From Psettodes erumei (taxonomy: Eukaryota > Chordata > Actinopteri > Pleuronectiformes > Psettodidae), in the NCBI GenBank assembly GCA_016785225.1, contig JAFBJZ010000874.1:1488001-1552000 (forward strand): a DNA stretch of 64,000 nt, in the 5' to 3' direction. The notes below the pieces were generated by a model. That model was not told the origin of the DNA. It worked only from the letters and a program-made list of their open reading frames with translations, and made no database searches. Of this stretch, positions 38,879 through 51,665 are shown in pieces. A program made the translations under genes and the position numbers. The stretch's first letter is position 1, and each line of letters begins with the position of its first letter.

Positions 38879-39109
38879 TTAAAGGTACACTAGGGATTTT
38901 TGACCACTAATAGCTGGGTGGTGAAATGTTTTTTTGTGAGTGGGCCCCCCGATTTCTTTGGACTTACACTCTACAAGCGCACATACAGACTCTGTCTCTA
39001 AATTACAATGCTTTTAACAGTTGTACATAGCCTTAAGGACAAATGCAAAGTTTTTTGTGAGAAACACAGGATGAAAACAGTGACAACAAACTCCACAGGG
39101 TACCTTTAA
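38879..39109. mobile_element. 231-bp MITE-like element with terminal inverted repeats
   Basis: The left end reads TTAAAGGTACACTAG. The right end reads CAGGGTACCTTTAA, whose complement is TTAAAGGTACCCTG. The ends are therefore inverted repeats of about 14 bp with a mismatch. The interior is non-coding. The size and ends fit a miniature inverted-repeat element. If the outer TTAA at both ends is target-site duplication, it suggests a TTAA-inserting superfamily; this is not proven, since the TTAA may be part of the inverted repeat itself. Confidence 0.65.
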
Positions 39110-39414
39110 AGGATGCGAGTTCCCAGGAAAACATGCATCTTGAGTGGTGAACTCATGCTGCACTACAGGGTGTGACTGAAAATTTTGTAACTCGCATTTC
39201 GACAGTCCTGTCTTCTGCCTACTCAAGCTTCCTCCCCAAACTAATGGCCCATTGGTTTACACTTAAGATGTTTAATGTCCTGTGCCACCATGCTCTCTGG
39301 AAAAGGAATACATCAGAATAAGGAAGTAATGATACCTTTTCATGGGCCCTTAAAGTTGTTTTTGTTTTATATATATATATACACATATGTACTGTATATC
39401 CAGGTCCAGTCGAA

Positions 39415-39580
39415 AGGTGCCAGTAGAGGTGGCGAGCATTGGATTTGGATGCTTCCTGACCACCTTCCATCGGAAGTCTTCCACAGCCAACTGGAACTAC
39501 AAACATCTCAGGATCCCCAAGGAGGAACCAAGAAAATGTTGCTGGGGAAAGATGGATGGATGACTGGATGAACAGGAAGA
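39415..39580 (+). mobile_element. LINE 3'-end fragment (plus strand)
   Basis: The sequence follows the recognisable tail of a fish non-LTR retrotransposon family: 'GAGGTGG...GGATGCTTCCTGACC', '...CCAACTGGAA...', '...CTCAGGATCCCC', 'GAAAATGTTGCTGGGGAAAG', ending in a run of GATGGATGGATG. A related but different 3' end lies on the minus strand at 51440-51665. The family resembles Rex1- or RTE-type tails from memory; it is strongly 5'-truncated, as is usual for LINE copies. Confidence 0.7.
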
Positions 39581-40694
39581 ATGGAATATCAAGAATGCAA
39601 AACACATACAGGTATACATACACACAGGTGCTTATTTTTCCCAGCACACAGACACACACACTGCGCCCCCATTAGCAGTAAACTCTGATTTAACCCTGAT
39701 AAAATACCAGAGAAGACAATAACACCACTGAACACAAGCAGATGCTTGGCTATGAATTCTGAGCTGCAACCACATATCATAGTGGAACTCAGTAATATGA
39801 TAAAGAAAGCATCGCCTCATACCACACACATAGACACACAGAAGACAGCAGAGGGTCTATACACAAGCACAAATCATTAGTAGAGTTTAGTGAGCCTCCA
39901 TGCATACAGAATACCTGTTTAAACTAATCATTACATCGCCGCTGGCTCATATGTAACACTAAGGAGAGAAGAGGAGGAAGATGGGTTGACCATAGGCAAA
40001 GAGAAATAGATTGTTCGGTAAGGATTAAATTTGGCTTGAACCTCCAATATGATGGGTACGTGCTATTAAAGAGATGATTTACTTCAATTGCCTGCGAGGA
40101 CGGTTAAAGGCAAGCAGCCTTCCACCATTTTTTGGATCCATCAAAGTAACGAAGAAGATGAATGGATATACACTGAGAGTGAGATGTGGAGGAGGACAGG
40201 TGAAAGGACAATTTAAGGGAGGAGAACTGATAAATGGGAGGAATATGTAACACGGAGGCAAGGATGGCAGGGTTGGCTGGGTGTGTCGCTGCAGAGAGTC
40301 AGGAAGGAGAGAGCGATATGAGGGGGAGATAAAGACGAAAGATAAAGTGTATGAGTGGGAGGGGTTGCACTGGCCAAACGGATGGCTGGTGCGGGAAATA
40401 ATATGTTGTAGGGAAGGTGGAAAGGAAGGTAAATACACAATAGGAATGAAACACTGTCAGATGCAGGGTGATGAATGATGAGCACTGTAGGCGGGAGGCT
40501 GGTAAAGAAAGCTAGATGAGGCGAAGGAGGGATAAGGCAAGGAAAGGAATGATGAAAGGAATAACAATGCAGGCTTACCCTTGTGCTTAAAATCTATCAG
40601 TATGAAATATAATTGCATTTTGCATTCTATTTTCAGAAGTTTGGGCTCCCTGTGCTGCAACCCAAACTGTTTCTCAGAAGATATAATCGTGATA

Positions 40695-40990
40695 CCTTAA
40701 GGTGATGCGCATCAATATTCAGACAGCTGAGGCTGATGTGAATGCCATTAATCTTGTGAGTGGACCAAAGCAGTGGGCAGATTAAAAATATTACCTGCTG
40801 GCGGCGCTACATGAAAAGTAAGGGAATCACTAAAGTCCTTTCAGCTCATTCCAAGCGGGATGTAGTATGAATGTTTCCAAGAAATGTCACAGTAATCCAT
40901 CAGATAGTTGTTGAGATATTTCTGTCTGGAGTACAAGGGTGGCAAATAGACACCGCCCATTTTACAGCCATGCTGCTAGCATGGCTGTGA
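40695..40990 (+). repeat. Second copy of the teleost dispersed repeat
   Basis: It has the same family phrases as the copy in the mreg intron and later ones: 'CAGCTGAGGCTGATG', 'GGCGCTACATGAAAAGTAAGGGAATCAC' with small changes, 'CAGATAGTTGTTGAGATATTTC', and an end with 'GCCATGCTGCTAGCATGGCT'. The terminal TGCTAGCA is itself palindromic. Confidence 0.75.
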
Positions 40991-42327
40991 TGGAATTTAT
41001 ACAAAATTGAAGAGGAGCAAAACTGGAATAAAACTTTTGGAGCTGAGAAGGGGAGGAAGGAATGATAGTTAGATGAAAGAGTGGTGGATGGGTGGAAAGC
41101 AGGAGGAAACAATAGATTGATAGATGGACGAGGCAGGACACGGTGTCTGACTAATGGTAAACCAAGGTGGCAGAATGGACAGAAAGACGAGCTGAAAGGG
41201 AGGACTGTGAGGCACAGATAGATGGGGAGAGTGTCACGCCGCTTAACTAATGTCTCCCAGGCCTGTAGTTCAATTCCTTTTCAGAATTAAAGCTCCATCT
41301 ATCACCCCAATGTGCCTCGTTAGCAGGGAAGCCCTAACCAATCCCAACACAACCATTTACATTTTAAGTAAGATGGACGATGGAGCTTTTATCTGCCTGT
41401 GTTCCTGTCTGTCTGTCTCTGTCTGTCTGTCTGCCTTTTTCTTTCTCTCACCGTCCATCTTTCACCCTTGCGCAGTCGCACACGCACAATTGCACAGAAT
41501 ACATCAAATGCATATTATGTCCACAGACGGTCTGTGGTGCAGGCAACCAAAAGAAACTGCAGCACAGACACTTGCATCTCTCATTAAAACATGAGACACT
41601 GAGGAACGAGGCATACACTCTGTGTAATATTTTTCCACTGAGTTGTTTCTCTTTCAGCCAGAATTGTGTGAAATTGGTTTGATTGAGGTAGTAATAGACA
41701 CACCATTCATTAGCCACTTTATACTTGCTTGGCTGTGGGTATTCTTCATTATCATGGCACACATGATAACATAATACACGGTCCTAGCCTAATTAAAATT
41801 ATGCTATCCGTTTTCTTTCTGCTTTCCTCAATTATTTGTAAAAAAAACCGTATATATCTCTGTGTCTGGCCCTGGCCCAGCAGCCGGCTAATAATGACTG
41901 GGTTGTATTTCACACAATTCAATTTCTATGATGAACTGCAAAAGGTCTTAATTGCTTTTGGCTTTGTTTTCTATAAAGCCGAGTCATTTCCCACACACTA
42001 TGAAGGAAATTGGAACGCTTCCCCTGTCTTCTACATTTACAGCACAATTATCAATGTGCCACCTAATCTCCACTAGATCAGTGTCAATCCAATTCTTACG
42101 GTAATTTTAATGGATTTAAGTTTTGTATTTTCTAAAATATGCTGACCATGTATTTGTCAAAAAGATAGAAAGAACGGGAGAGAGTATACCTTTGTATCTG
42201 TGTATTGCCTACCTGAGGGTGCAACATAAGGGCCCCTCGTGTTGTGTGTAACAACGACCCACCATGCAACATGGGACTGACCAGCGATGCAGGAAGACAG
42301 ATGGGTCAAGAGTTGAAGTCAAGAGTT

Positions 42328-42470
42328 TCTGTCAAGAAATAGTTTGATATTTTAAGAAACACTTTGTGTTCCTTGACTTTGTTCTTAGAGTTATTTATAG
42401 TGTCGGTAGGAAAATTCTTTTAAACTGTGGGCAGGGCCTGGCCGGCTGTTAGCTCACTTTAAGTAGCGCA
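42328..42470 (+). repeat. Dispersed repeat fragment ('GTCAAGAAATAGTTTGAYATTTT' family)
   Basis: The opening GTCAAGAAATAGTTTGATA and a later GGCCGGCTGTTAGCTCACTT match, in order, two parts of a short repeat very common in fish. The copy is worn and internally deleted. Recognition is from memory. Confidence 0.55.
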
Positions 42471-45348
42471 GGTAGTGACTGAGAACAGTTTTCCTCTTGG
42501 GGCTCACCGTACACTTGATGTTTTGATTGTTCTGTACCACAAACCCGCACAACCCACTACTGTATACTCAGTTCAGCTTTACTTGGCTGCTGACACCAGC
42601 TCTCCTACAGATTCACTGCCCCTGACACTTCCCGTAAATGCCGAAGAATTTGGACCAATAATCACACACATTTTTCACCAGTCCTGTCTCTCTGCCCCTT
42701 CTCATATGACCTTGCCTCTAGGATTGCACGTGTTGTGTCAAGGGTTGCTTTCGCAATGTTCGACACTTACACAACAATGGCAGTGCCACTGCTTGCATGG
42801 TTTCATAGAGTGCTGGATCTGTACGATGTATTTGTTGTCTTATGGCAAGAGTGTTTTGGACAGGAATCTTCTCGACCGCTCATCCTTCCAGGGTATGCCC
42901 TGGCCCACATACCAGGAGGGGCTCAAGTCCAGTCCCCATGCAATGAATGGGTATGATAATAGACAAATGGATGGATGGATCACCCTGGATTCATCTGTAC
43001 ATTGTTCTCTCCAGCTACTCTCTGTCTCTATTTGTTGCTCCACCTCTCCTTCCTTTGCTCTTCCCTAATCTTAATCCATCCATCTGTATCGACTATCCCC
43101 TTTCCTCTCATTTGCGCCCTTCCTTTGCTGCTCCATCTCTTTCTCCATCTCTATTTTGCATCACTTTCTTTCACTCTGTCTGTCTCCCGGTCTGTGTGTC
43201 TGTCTCTGCTGATGGTTGCCATTATTAAAACCTGTCCTGTCAGATATGTCGCTCATGGCTGTTATTGATGCCCCTTCATTACTCATTATCGGTGAGTGCC
43301 CGTATTAGTGCTGACTGGCCATAAACTGGCTGACACACACACATACATCACGTACACAAATGCAGGGCACACACCCAGTGTTTACAGCGAGGGACAGCAG
43401 AAAAGGGCAGGGCTGTACTATTTCAGTCAACCTTTACATATAATGTGAAAGAAACTCACAGAGGGTTTGGGAGCATTTTTTTTGAGAATTTCATGAATGA
43501 GTGGTAGTGGGATTTTTTTTACAGTGCTTAATTTAAATGATGCTTCACATACACCATTCACTCAGCTGCTTCTCTTAACACAAGACTGTGTCTGATTTAT
43601 AGGTCACAGGATACTGGCACTGTTTGTACGACAGATACCTCGGCCCGTCTCATATGAGAAAACCACGCACGATGTTGAAAGTCTTTTGACAGATGCCTTT
43701 TATGAAGCTGACACTCATGCTTGTCTTTGCAAATACATTACTTTTATCAGACCTCACACACACATACACACAGAGGCATATGGAAGTACTTTCCCTTGTT
43801 TGTCTGTGTGCTTGTGTGTGTTGTTTTAGGGTTTGGTTACGTGCCATAGGAGGCCATGTTGGACATCTTCTCAATGCATAAGTCTGAAAGGATCACTGAG
43901 TGCACTGGCCAAGGAGGGGTAATGTTGAAATGAATTTAACTGGGGAAACATACAGTATATGCCAAAAAATGTACAACAAACTAAAAAGCTCAGCAAATGA
44001 AGCTTGCAGTCAAGTTTATTATCAGTACAGTCAGGATGAAGCCGACTCGCCTAAAACCCACAGATGACAGTGCAACATAAGTTTTGGAGAATTTATTTTT
44101 ATGGCACTTTTGATTTTGAGCCATTGCACAAGTCTTTTTAAAAATATATACTGAACATTTCTCAGATGTACCATGACAGGAACATCATGAACTCTTTTTG
44201 TAAACCAGTAAGGTGCAAAGTAAAGAACATTATTTGTACAGAAAGGTGGTGCAGGGGGAAAGTACCAATTTGGCTGAGCTGCACAAATTGTCATATTGCC
44301 ATATTGGTGGGTGGGAAGACGGTGAGAAATCATCATTCTTTCATCTGATTTGTCTGGGTTCACTGTCAGCCTTTAGTCTACACCTTCTGAGATAAAAAAA
44401 AACTTGTATGAGTCAGTTACAATCATGAAAGGAAAGTGAGAATTTAAAATCAAAAGCAAAAAGGAAAAAACATACAAAAGGATAGCTTATTGTGCCTTCA
44501 AAGACAGTTGCTATTACTAAATCTGCATTGATTTTCTTTTCTACTTTAGTGTCATGTCCACTACTCTGTCTCCTTTTCACTCTTGTTTTGATCTGAGCCA
44601 ACTCCTGGGGGAAATATCTGGCTCATTCACTGCACAGTTTTCCACTCTGTTCACCAGCTCGTCGCCAACTTTTTTGTCTGCTGTTTGGTGCTGGGCATTT
44701 GGTTTACAGCAGGCTTATCAGTTTATCCGATTTTTTAAAAACAGCTGCTTGATGTGACTGTGAACAGGGTGGATGAGGGCAGTGAGAGTGATACAAAACA
44801 GCAAATCTACAGGCCAGAAAGGCAAAACAATGTGTTCAAGGACACAAAAATTCTCCATAGAGTTGAGGGAACTGCAGTTGGGTGCTGCTTTGAAACATCA
44901 AAAGGATGCTTTCTGGGGAGGGCACAAAAGAAATCAACACTATTTTTACAAATTTATATTCAGGCTTTAATTATTATGTGATGACTACTGTAAAAAGAAT
45001 CCTGTTCTTTTAATGGAGCAGACACCATATTGACACTATAGGTACAGTTGCATCATTAAAGTAATAAAGAGACTGCAGGGTTGAAGTCTTGCAAACTAAT
45101 TGCAGCATGATGTATTTGTCTTGGAGCACAAACAGCATCTGAATGCTGCCTTGTCTCCTTGACTGATTACACTGAACAATCTCCCCCTTCATCCATCAGA
45201 CATCTTTATGGCTTCTTTGGGGAATACTTTGTGAATGTGTACAGTTCTTGTACATGTTAATTGATGAGTATCTGTGGGTCCCTTTGTGCACACAGGGATA
45301 CATTGCACTACATGCATGTTTAGGGCGTTGGCTTGGTGAATCTGTACG

Positions 45349-45352
<4 letters not shown>

Positions 45353-45405
<53 letters not shown>
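45353..45405 (+). repeat. TG microsatellite facing a CA array
   Basis: About 26 TG units. A CA array follows at 45593-45631, giving a second inverted TG/CA pair like that near 32 kb. Confidence 0.95.
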
Positions 45406-45407
<2 letters not shown>

Positions 45408-45591
45408 GCAGAGGAGTGGTCGGGCAATTAACCAGCTGTGCTAACGATCATCTCACTGCAGAATCACACTATGTTTTACAGCGCCATACAGCACTTTACT
45501 GCCTTTGTTGTCACAGTGATATACTGTTCACCACCGTAAAGTGCTGATACCGGTTGATTGTTTTGGCCTCTTCAGGCTTTTTTTCTTTTAT

Positions 45592-45638
<47 letters not shown>

Positions 45639-46039
45639 ATGCAAATTCACTCTGTCTTTTATGCACACATTCACACGTAGACACATTACCATTCTTTTAT
45701 GGCTGCTGTTTCATTTATGGCTGGTGTCTACTAGTCTGCCATGGGACCAGTCTCAAGCCATAGATCTCCTTTATCATAAAGTGAGTGGTGTGGCCAGCGT
45801 CGCCATGCTGGAAATCCTCCACTGGGCATCTCTGCTGCACATTTCCTCCATTAAGCTGGACCAATGCAGTCCGATCATTCTGAAATGCTGTAGGGAGCAA
45901 CAGAGAAGGGGCTGAAGCCCAACTGTTTCAAACATGATTTTAAGTCATTCCTTTTGGTGGCTGAAGGCACAAAGACTTTTACATAATATATCTAATATAA
46001 TATATTTAAAATAATATTTTACACAAACTGCAGTTGTAT

Positions 46040-46360
46040 GTACTCAACCAATACATACTGGATTTTTGGGGCTGATGCCAATACCAATTTCAGAGAATAA
46101 AAAAAGTATGATATCAATATGTCAGCCGATACGTAATGTAGGAAACATTCATCTATCATAGGGTGAATCACAGCCAACAAATATCATGGTTGGATCCTGG
46201 TATGCGCAGATTCGTGCAACATGCAGCTGAACTTCTTTTCATTATTCTATCTAACCCTTTTATTAAACATGTTATTTTGGGGATGATGAACACAGCTGAT
46301 CCAGTAAGTGTAGGTGTTGCCTTGGCAACAGCATACACGGTTCCTAGTAAATAAACAATA
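46040..46360. repeat. Possible decayed DNA-transposon fragment
   Basis: Phrases such as 'CCAATACATACTGGATTTTTGG' cut by small changes, 'GATATCAATATGTCAGCCGATA' and neighbouring sequence resemble the GATATCGG-rich ends of a DNA element seen in fish. No intact inverted repeat was found. The 63-codon open frame at 46163-46354 is not recognisable. Confidence 0.3.
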
Positions 46361-47257
46361 AAGTTCAAAAGAGGGTTCTAAAATAGCTGCATTAAAGAAT
46401 AATTGAAAATATTTCATTGCATTGACATCCCATTACAGTTGTCATTATAGTTGCAATCTAACACTGTAGGGTTTGTAAAAGTATTTTCAATCCTTGAAGT
46501 TCACATTTCATTCTGTTCTTGCTAAACCTATTTGGCATCCATTGAAAGTCACCATATGTGTTATAGCATTATACGTACAAATTTAGGCTTCATTTAGTTC
46601 AGGTAAGTACAAGTTAACATTTTAATAAAGTGAGCTGAGTACACTGCAAGAACAAACACACACACACACAAGCACGCTGGGCCCTGAGCAGCAACAGATG
46701 CTACCCCTAACAAACCATTAAAGCAACATAAGCACCACCATAAACAAACCCTTGTGGTAACATCAAGAAAAGTTTGCTGACAACAAACTTGTTAATGTCT
46801 TGACATCTTGTTGATGCTGTTTACTGTTTGCACAGCCAGGACACAACTCTTCCTGTAACTTCTGCACATATTAACAGTTTGAAGTCAGATCATTCCCTTC
46901 CCACTTCCTGTCTTCTGGGAGTGGCTGGCATTGTGACTTATTGTGTGCTTGTGCATCCATTTGTGTGCTTGAAAAGTGTGTAAAAGAGTAATGGTATTTT
47001 TGTCTGTGTGTAGCGTACGAGCTACCCCTCCCCTCCCCGTGTGCGTGCATGTGGTGTATGGATTTGCGTTTGCTTGCCTTACTGCCTTTGAACGTGCATG
47101 TTTTGCCAGTGTGTGTGCATGTGTGGTGCATGGGGTCTTAATTAATCTCTGTCATTAATAATTTAATCATGGCTTTTTGTTTAATAAACAGTTTGGCAGT
47201 GATGTATTGCGGCTGGGTCAGGTAATTTGATTGGCGGTGGAAATGAGCTGCGTATGC

Positions 47258-47262
<5 letters not shown>

Positions 47263-47290
<28 letters not shown>
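47263..47290 (+). repeat. CT microsatellite
   Basis: Fourteen CT units within a longer pyrimidine-rich stretch. A (AGT)n-type tract lies further right at 47947-47981. Confidence 0.9.
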
Positions 47291-48864
47291 CCCCTCTTTC
47301 CTTCTCTCTTGCTTGCTTGCTCACTCTCTCACAACCAGAGATATTACTGCTGGCATTCAGGACTGGCGAGTGTGCATGCACAACAGGGGGAGGGCAATTA
47401 CACTAAGATGCCATAATGATCAGTGATGGATGTAGGGGGAGGAGGTTCTTTCAGAGCACATTTCAGCTAATGGAATAACACTATGGGGGAAAAAAACAGC
47501 AAAGGAAATTTTCTGAATTACTTTATATTACAAAGTACATTTCCATCAGTGTCTCTTCAGCTATTTTTCAGGGACTAAAAATGAGGAAATATGCATTTTC
47601 CTCTGTGGGCTCCCTGTTCTGCTCAAGTATATTTAATGAACCCAAGTTCCGGGCCAAGACTGAATCTATTCCTTGCTTCCACCTGTCAACACTAGATGGC
47701 TCTCTTCAACAATCAAGACTTCCTCTGATGTTTCATTCCTTCTGAATTTCTGAATCCACATCCTTCCTGCCATCGTCCCTGTGTACTTGCTTACAGTTAC
47801 TGCCACCAACATGCAATGTGCTCAGTCATGAAGTCTATGAATACCTCTGCTGATCAGCTTCATTAATCTTACAATTCCTGTTTAGGTAAGTGCACGAGCA
47901 CAGTGTAAGATCTCACCTTGCCTCTTCAGGGGCCAAGTCACAAAAATAGTAGTAGCAGTAGTAGTAGTGGCAGTAGTAGTACTGGGTTTAGCTGTAGGAC
48001 ATGGTCCTCTCTCAGCAAGTCTGATCTTCAAATGCTAAAAATGGCCTACATGATTTAAGCCATGGATTTCATTTAGTCTTTTACTGGGTAGCAGTTTTCC
48101 CTCCCCACAGTCATGACCCAGGAGGTTCTGACGCCTCTGAACAGTAAAACGTATTATATATAATAAAAATGAACAGAGAAAATGTACCAGGCCGCTTTGT
48201 TTCATCTTAACCGTAGAGCATACTTGTTGTTTTAAGTGCTATGGTCCACTTGCAAATGTACATTCTTTTGTTCATCAGTCATTGAATATTGTATGAATAT
48301 TTTATATTGTCATCAAAAAAGTAGCAGAGTAGACTTGTTCTGATTTTGTTAAACCAAGATAATAGAAATTACACTGAAGTGAACCTAGCTGGGCTTTATT
48401 CTCTCTCTCAGAAGGCTTTAGGACATCAGTTAAGTTTCTTTGAGTTCTAGTGTTGGTGTCTAACAGACTATGCCATCCTATACTACTGGTCCATTACAGT
48501 TGACAGCTCACAGGGAGTTAGGCATGCTGTGGCTCTGTTTGGTCCATTTGACTTACTAAGGTTGCAATACTGTCATGTATATAAGCCACTGTGAGCATTT
48601 TGTGTTTATCCCTTTGGGAGTTGTGTACATGTATAAAGGCATAGATAATAATGCAGCACAAAACTAGCATTGCTATTTGTCATTTTTGTTCAATTTTAGA
48701 TCCAAAAGAGGCACCAGTGCTACACTGCAGAAGGAGATGACAGAAGAAGACAGTAGGAGAGAAGCAACAAGATCAAGTACTGTGCAAATTTTCTCCTTCA
48801 GGTGTTCAAATCTCTTCAGCCACCCAAAGACAGCCTGATAGGTATACTAAATGTTCAAAAGAAT

Positions 48865-49135
48865 GGTGGCACATTCATGTGATTGTTGAACAACTATTCT
48901 CATCTTCTCTGAAGGCTTTCCATAAAATTTTAGGCTGGCTGCAGTGACTTGCTCCCTCTCAGTCACAGGATCATTAGGAAGTCAGCTACTGAAAGCTGGG
49001 TGATAAGGCCGAACCTGCAATCAAGTTCATTCCCAAGGTGCTAGATGGGGATGAGGTCAGGGCTCTTTGCAGACCAGTCAAGTTCTTCAAAATCAGATTG
49101 TGAAAACCATTTGATACAGTCCTCTGTGTGAACCA
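48865..49135 (-). pseudogene. Tc1-like transposase C-terminal remnant
   Basis: One minus-strand frame, interrupted by stops, reads L-D-W-S-A-K-S-P-D-L-I-P-I-stop-H-L-G-N-E-L, matching the conserved W-P-A-Q-S-P-D-L-N-P-I-E-H-L-W-D-E-L block around the last catalytic acidic residue of Tc1 transposases. The frame continues with V-A-D-F-L-M matching the V-P-D-L-T-N segment, then a shifted M-E-S-L-Q-R-R matching V-E-S-L-P-R-R. The catalytic Glu codon is a stop here, and several further stops and shifts follow, so it is long dead. Confidence 0.8.
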
Positions 49136-51439
49136 TTCTTCCCTGCCATAGCTGCCTCCATTGCTGTGGCAACATTATTGCGAAGGTAGTCAGACTAAGA
49201 TGTGCTAATAAATATGTACCATCATCATTCTAACCCTCACTCGCACAGAGAGAGACAGACAACTGGCCACACATATGTGTATATGTGCACTGTGTGTGGG
49301 GAGAAGTGGCTAATGCAGTGCATGAATTTAATATCCTCTATTACTGGTAATATTTCACTGAGTAAAACAATTGAGGTACCTCCATCCATGGAAAAAAATC
49401 TCAGACTTGTGAAATTTGAATATATTATTCAATAAGTGTCTGCAGTTACTGGTGGGTAGGCAGTTTGCTTCCTACATGACCGGCGACAATTCTTCATTGT
49501 GATTGGCTGACAGATTTCCATTAAAGACTTAGGAGTTTAGAGTTGAGCTGTTCAGATCTTGTAACCAGTACAAAATGACATGAATAGGCAATGGTGACAC
49601 ACATAAATTTAGATTTTAACCTGTTTTATGTTTGAGGCTGGACATTCAATAAAAACAAACATTGGGAGGTGGACTATAAGTTACCAGCAGCTAAGATGGT
49701 AGCCCGTGGTTTGATGTTCAGCTTCACAGGGAAGTGGAAAGTAGAAATAAGTGTGAAAATGAGTGTGAGAGTCTCCAAGGCTCCTGTTGAGTAGGACCCT
49801 CCATTTCACTCTGTTCCGGTGATGCATAGGCCCACATTTAATATATATAATTTCTACAGTGATACAAAACAAATTTTCAATTCATTAAATTTCCAAAAAT
49901 GAATTGCCATGTACTGAAACTGCAGCCTGCGGGGCCCCTTTGCCTGATTTAGTCTTGTGTGTATGTGTAGGTTGTTCTCCGCTGTGAAAATTAATAATGC
50001 TAAGTTGCATGAGATGCACCACTAACCTCTATTCTTGTAATTTGACCGTGGTCACATTTTGAGAGCAATCAGTGAAATTACTCTTTGTGTGAGATGATAC
50101 CAGGCATTAAAATTAGCCAAGATCTTCATCCTCTGCCCACCCTTGTGAAACATCTTCCTTTCTTTCCTTTCTGTCAGCTGTTTGCTGTTTTGTTGCTACT
50201 TGTTGCCTGGCAACACATGCAGCAGTATTTCCAAGATATGCTATTTTTAATGATGCTTAAAACAAAGAAGCATTATAATCAAAGTGAAAAAACATGCTAT
50301 TGTAACTTCATGACATATGACAGTTTGTCGGCAAGCATGCAGTTGTAATAGATTCTGCTGAGGTTTCCTTACATAGACCTCATTGGATGTCATCCCTTAC
50401 TTACCTGAGTGCCACAAACCATAACTCAAGGTAAGGGTAAAGATGATAAGTCGGCCAGTGGGAAACAATTAGTTATTCCTCAAACCCCTCAGAAGAATGT
50501 TTGGGAAAAAATCACAAAATCGGCCATGAGACTTGTGCTCAAATGCAAAAGCAACAGATGCAGTTTTCTTAGAGGAAATACAGTCAGAATCAGGGGACAT
50601 AATGTTCCCCCATCAAATAAAACCAAAACCACACATGGCATTTATCTCCCTGCATTTAAGGTCAAAATTGTTGCTTCTGAGTGCATGGAACTGCAGCAGT
50701 ATGTGATTTCAAGTCTCTTAGTCTATATTTAACTACCCTAAGGAAATCTGGCAATTTCCAATTCATACACAGAGTGTGCCAAATCTTTAAATTGCCCTCA
50801 CAAGCATTTGCTTCCCTTTGTAGAAAGACATAAAGGAAAGAAAAAATGTTGCAAGAGTAGAAAAAAACATCTCATGGTTAGTGCTTTAAATCAGTCAGCA
50901 GGTCAGAACAAAGACCTCTGTTTCATTCCCTGTTTTTCAGGCCAGATTGGAAGATTTCATGACTACATACAGAGGTGCATTAAAATAGCCTGACTGCCTT
51001 TATTTTTAGTGTGAACAATGCCGCAGGAAGTGTGTCATGGCCTGCTAGACTGGACAACTGCTCTCTGTCTTCTGTGGTGTATGGTACTCACTAAGATTCC
51101 ACATGACTTCAATGGTGTGCAGTGATCCAAAGTGTTTCACAGTGGAATGTAAATACTGTATACCTACATCTACTAATTTTTGTTACATCTTCAGCCAGAA
51201 ACTGAAATTTCCAGCATTCCTCAACAATTCCTCTCTAGCTTCTCTTAAACTGGTATTCCGAATTCATTATTTTGAGCAGCAAACACAGAGTTTGGGCCTG
51301 AAAAATACTGTAGGAGTAAAATGTTGGTCCTTCACAGAGCATAACCACAGTGGTCATTTTGATTTAGTGTCTTTTACTACTTTAATCTATAGAGTGCAGC
51401 AATGTTATGTATAGTATATACCTCAATTACTATTATCTT

Positions 51440-51665
51440 ATCAGCCTATTTTCTGCTGATCCAGGTCTTTGAATCCATTTCTGCAACCACTTCCTCCAGC
51501 TCCTGTTGGCGACGTCCTGAGGCATTTACAGGCCAAATGGGACGTGAAAGCCCTCCAGTGTGATCTGGATCTGCTCCAGGATCTCTTCTCAGTTGACATG
51601 CAGGTGTCTGGGTGGCATCATAATCAGATGACCAGACCACCTTAACTTGTTGGATTAATGTATGC
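51440..51665 (-). mobile_element. LINE 3'-end fragment (minus strand)
   Basis: Read on the minus strand it contains 'GGTGGTCTGGTCATCTGATTA'-like start, '...AGAAGAGATCCTGGAGCAGATCC...' and 'GAGCTGGAGGAAGTGG', the order expected for the terminal part of a Rex1/RTE-like LINE. The frame (to 51446) shows E-L-E-E-V-V-A-E near its end. It is 5'-truncated and degraded. Confidence 0.65.

Noticed and set aside
42475..43068. 197-codon plus-strand open frame
   Set aside because: No recognisable motif; it overlaps a GATG-type repeat and pyrimidine-rich sequence and has no good splice or initiation context.
45700..45920. Possible exon in 45541-45915 frame after the CA array
   Set aside because: The frame starts in CA-encoded His-Thr repeats and its remainder matches no family; no convincing splice sites.
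50409..50732. 107-codon Lys-rich plus-strand frame
   Set aside because: No recognisable fold or motif; single unsupported frame in AT-rich sequence.
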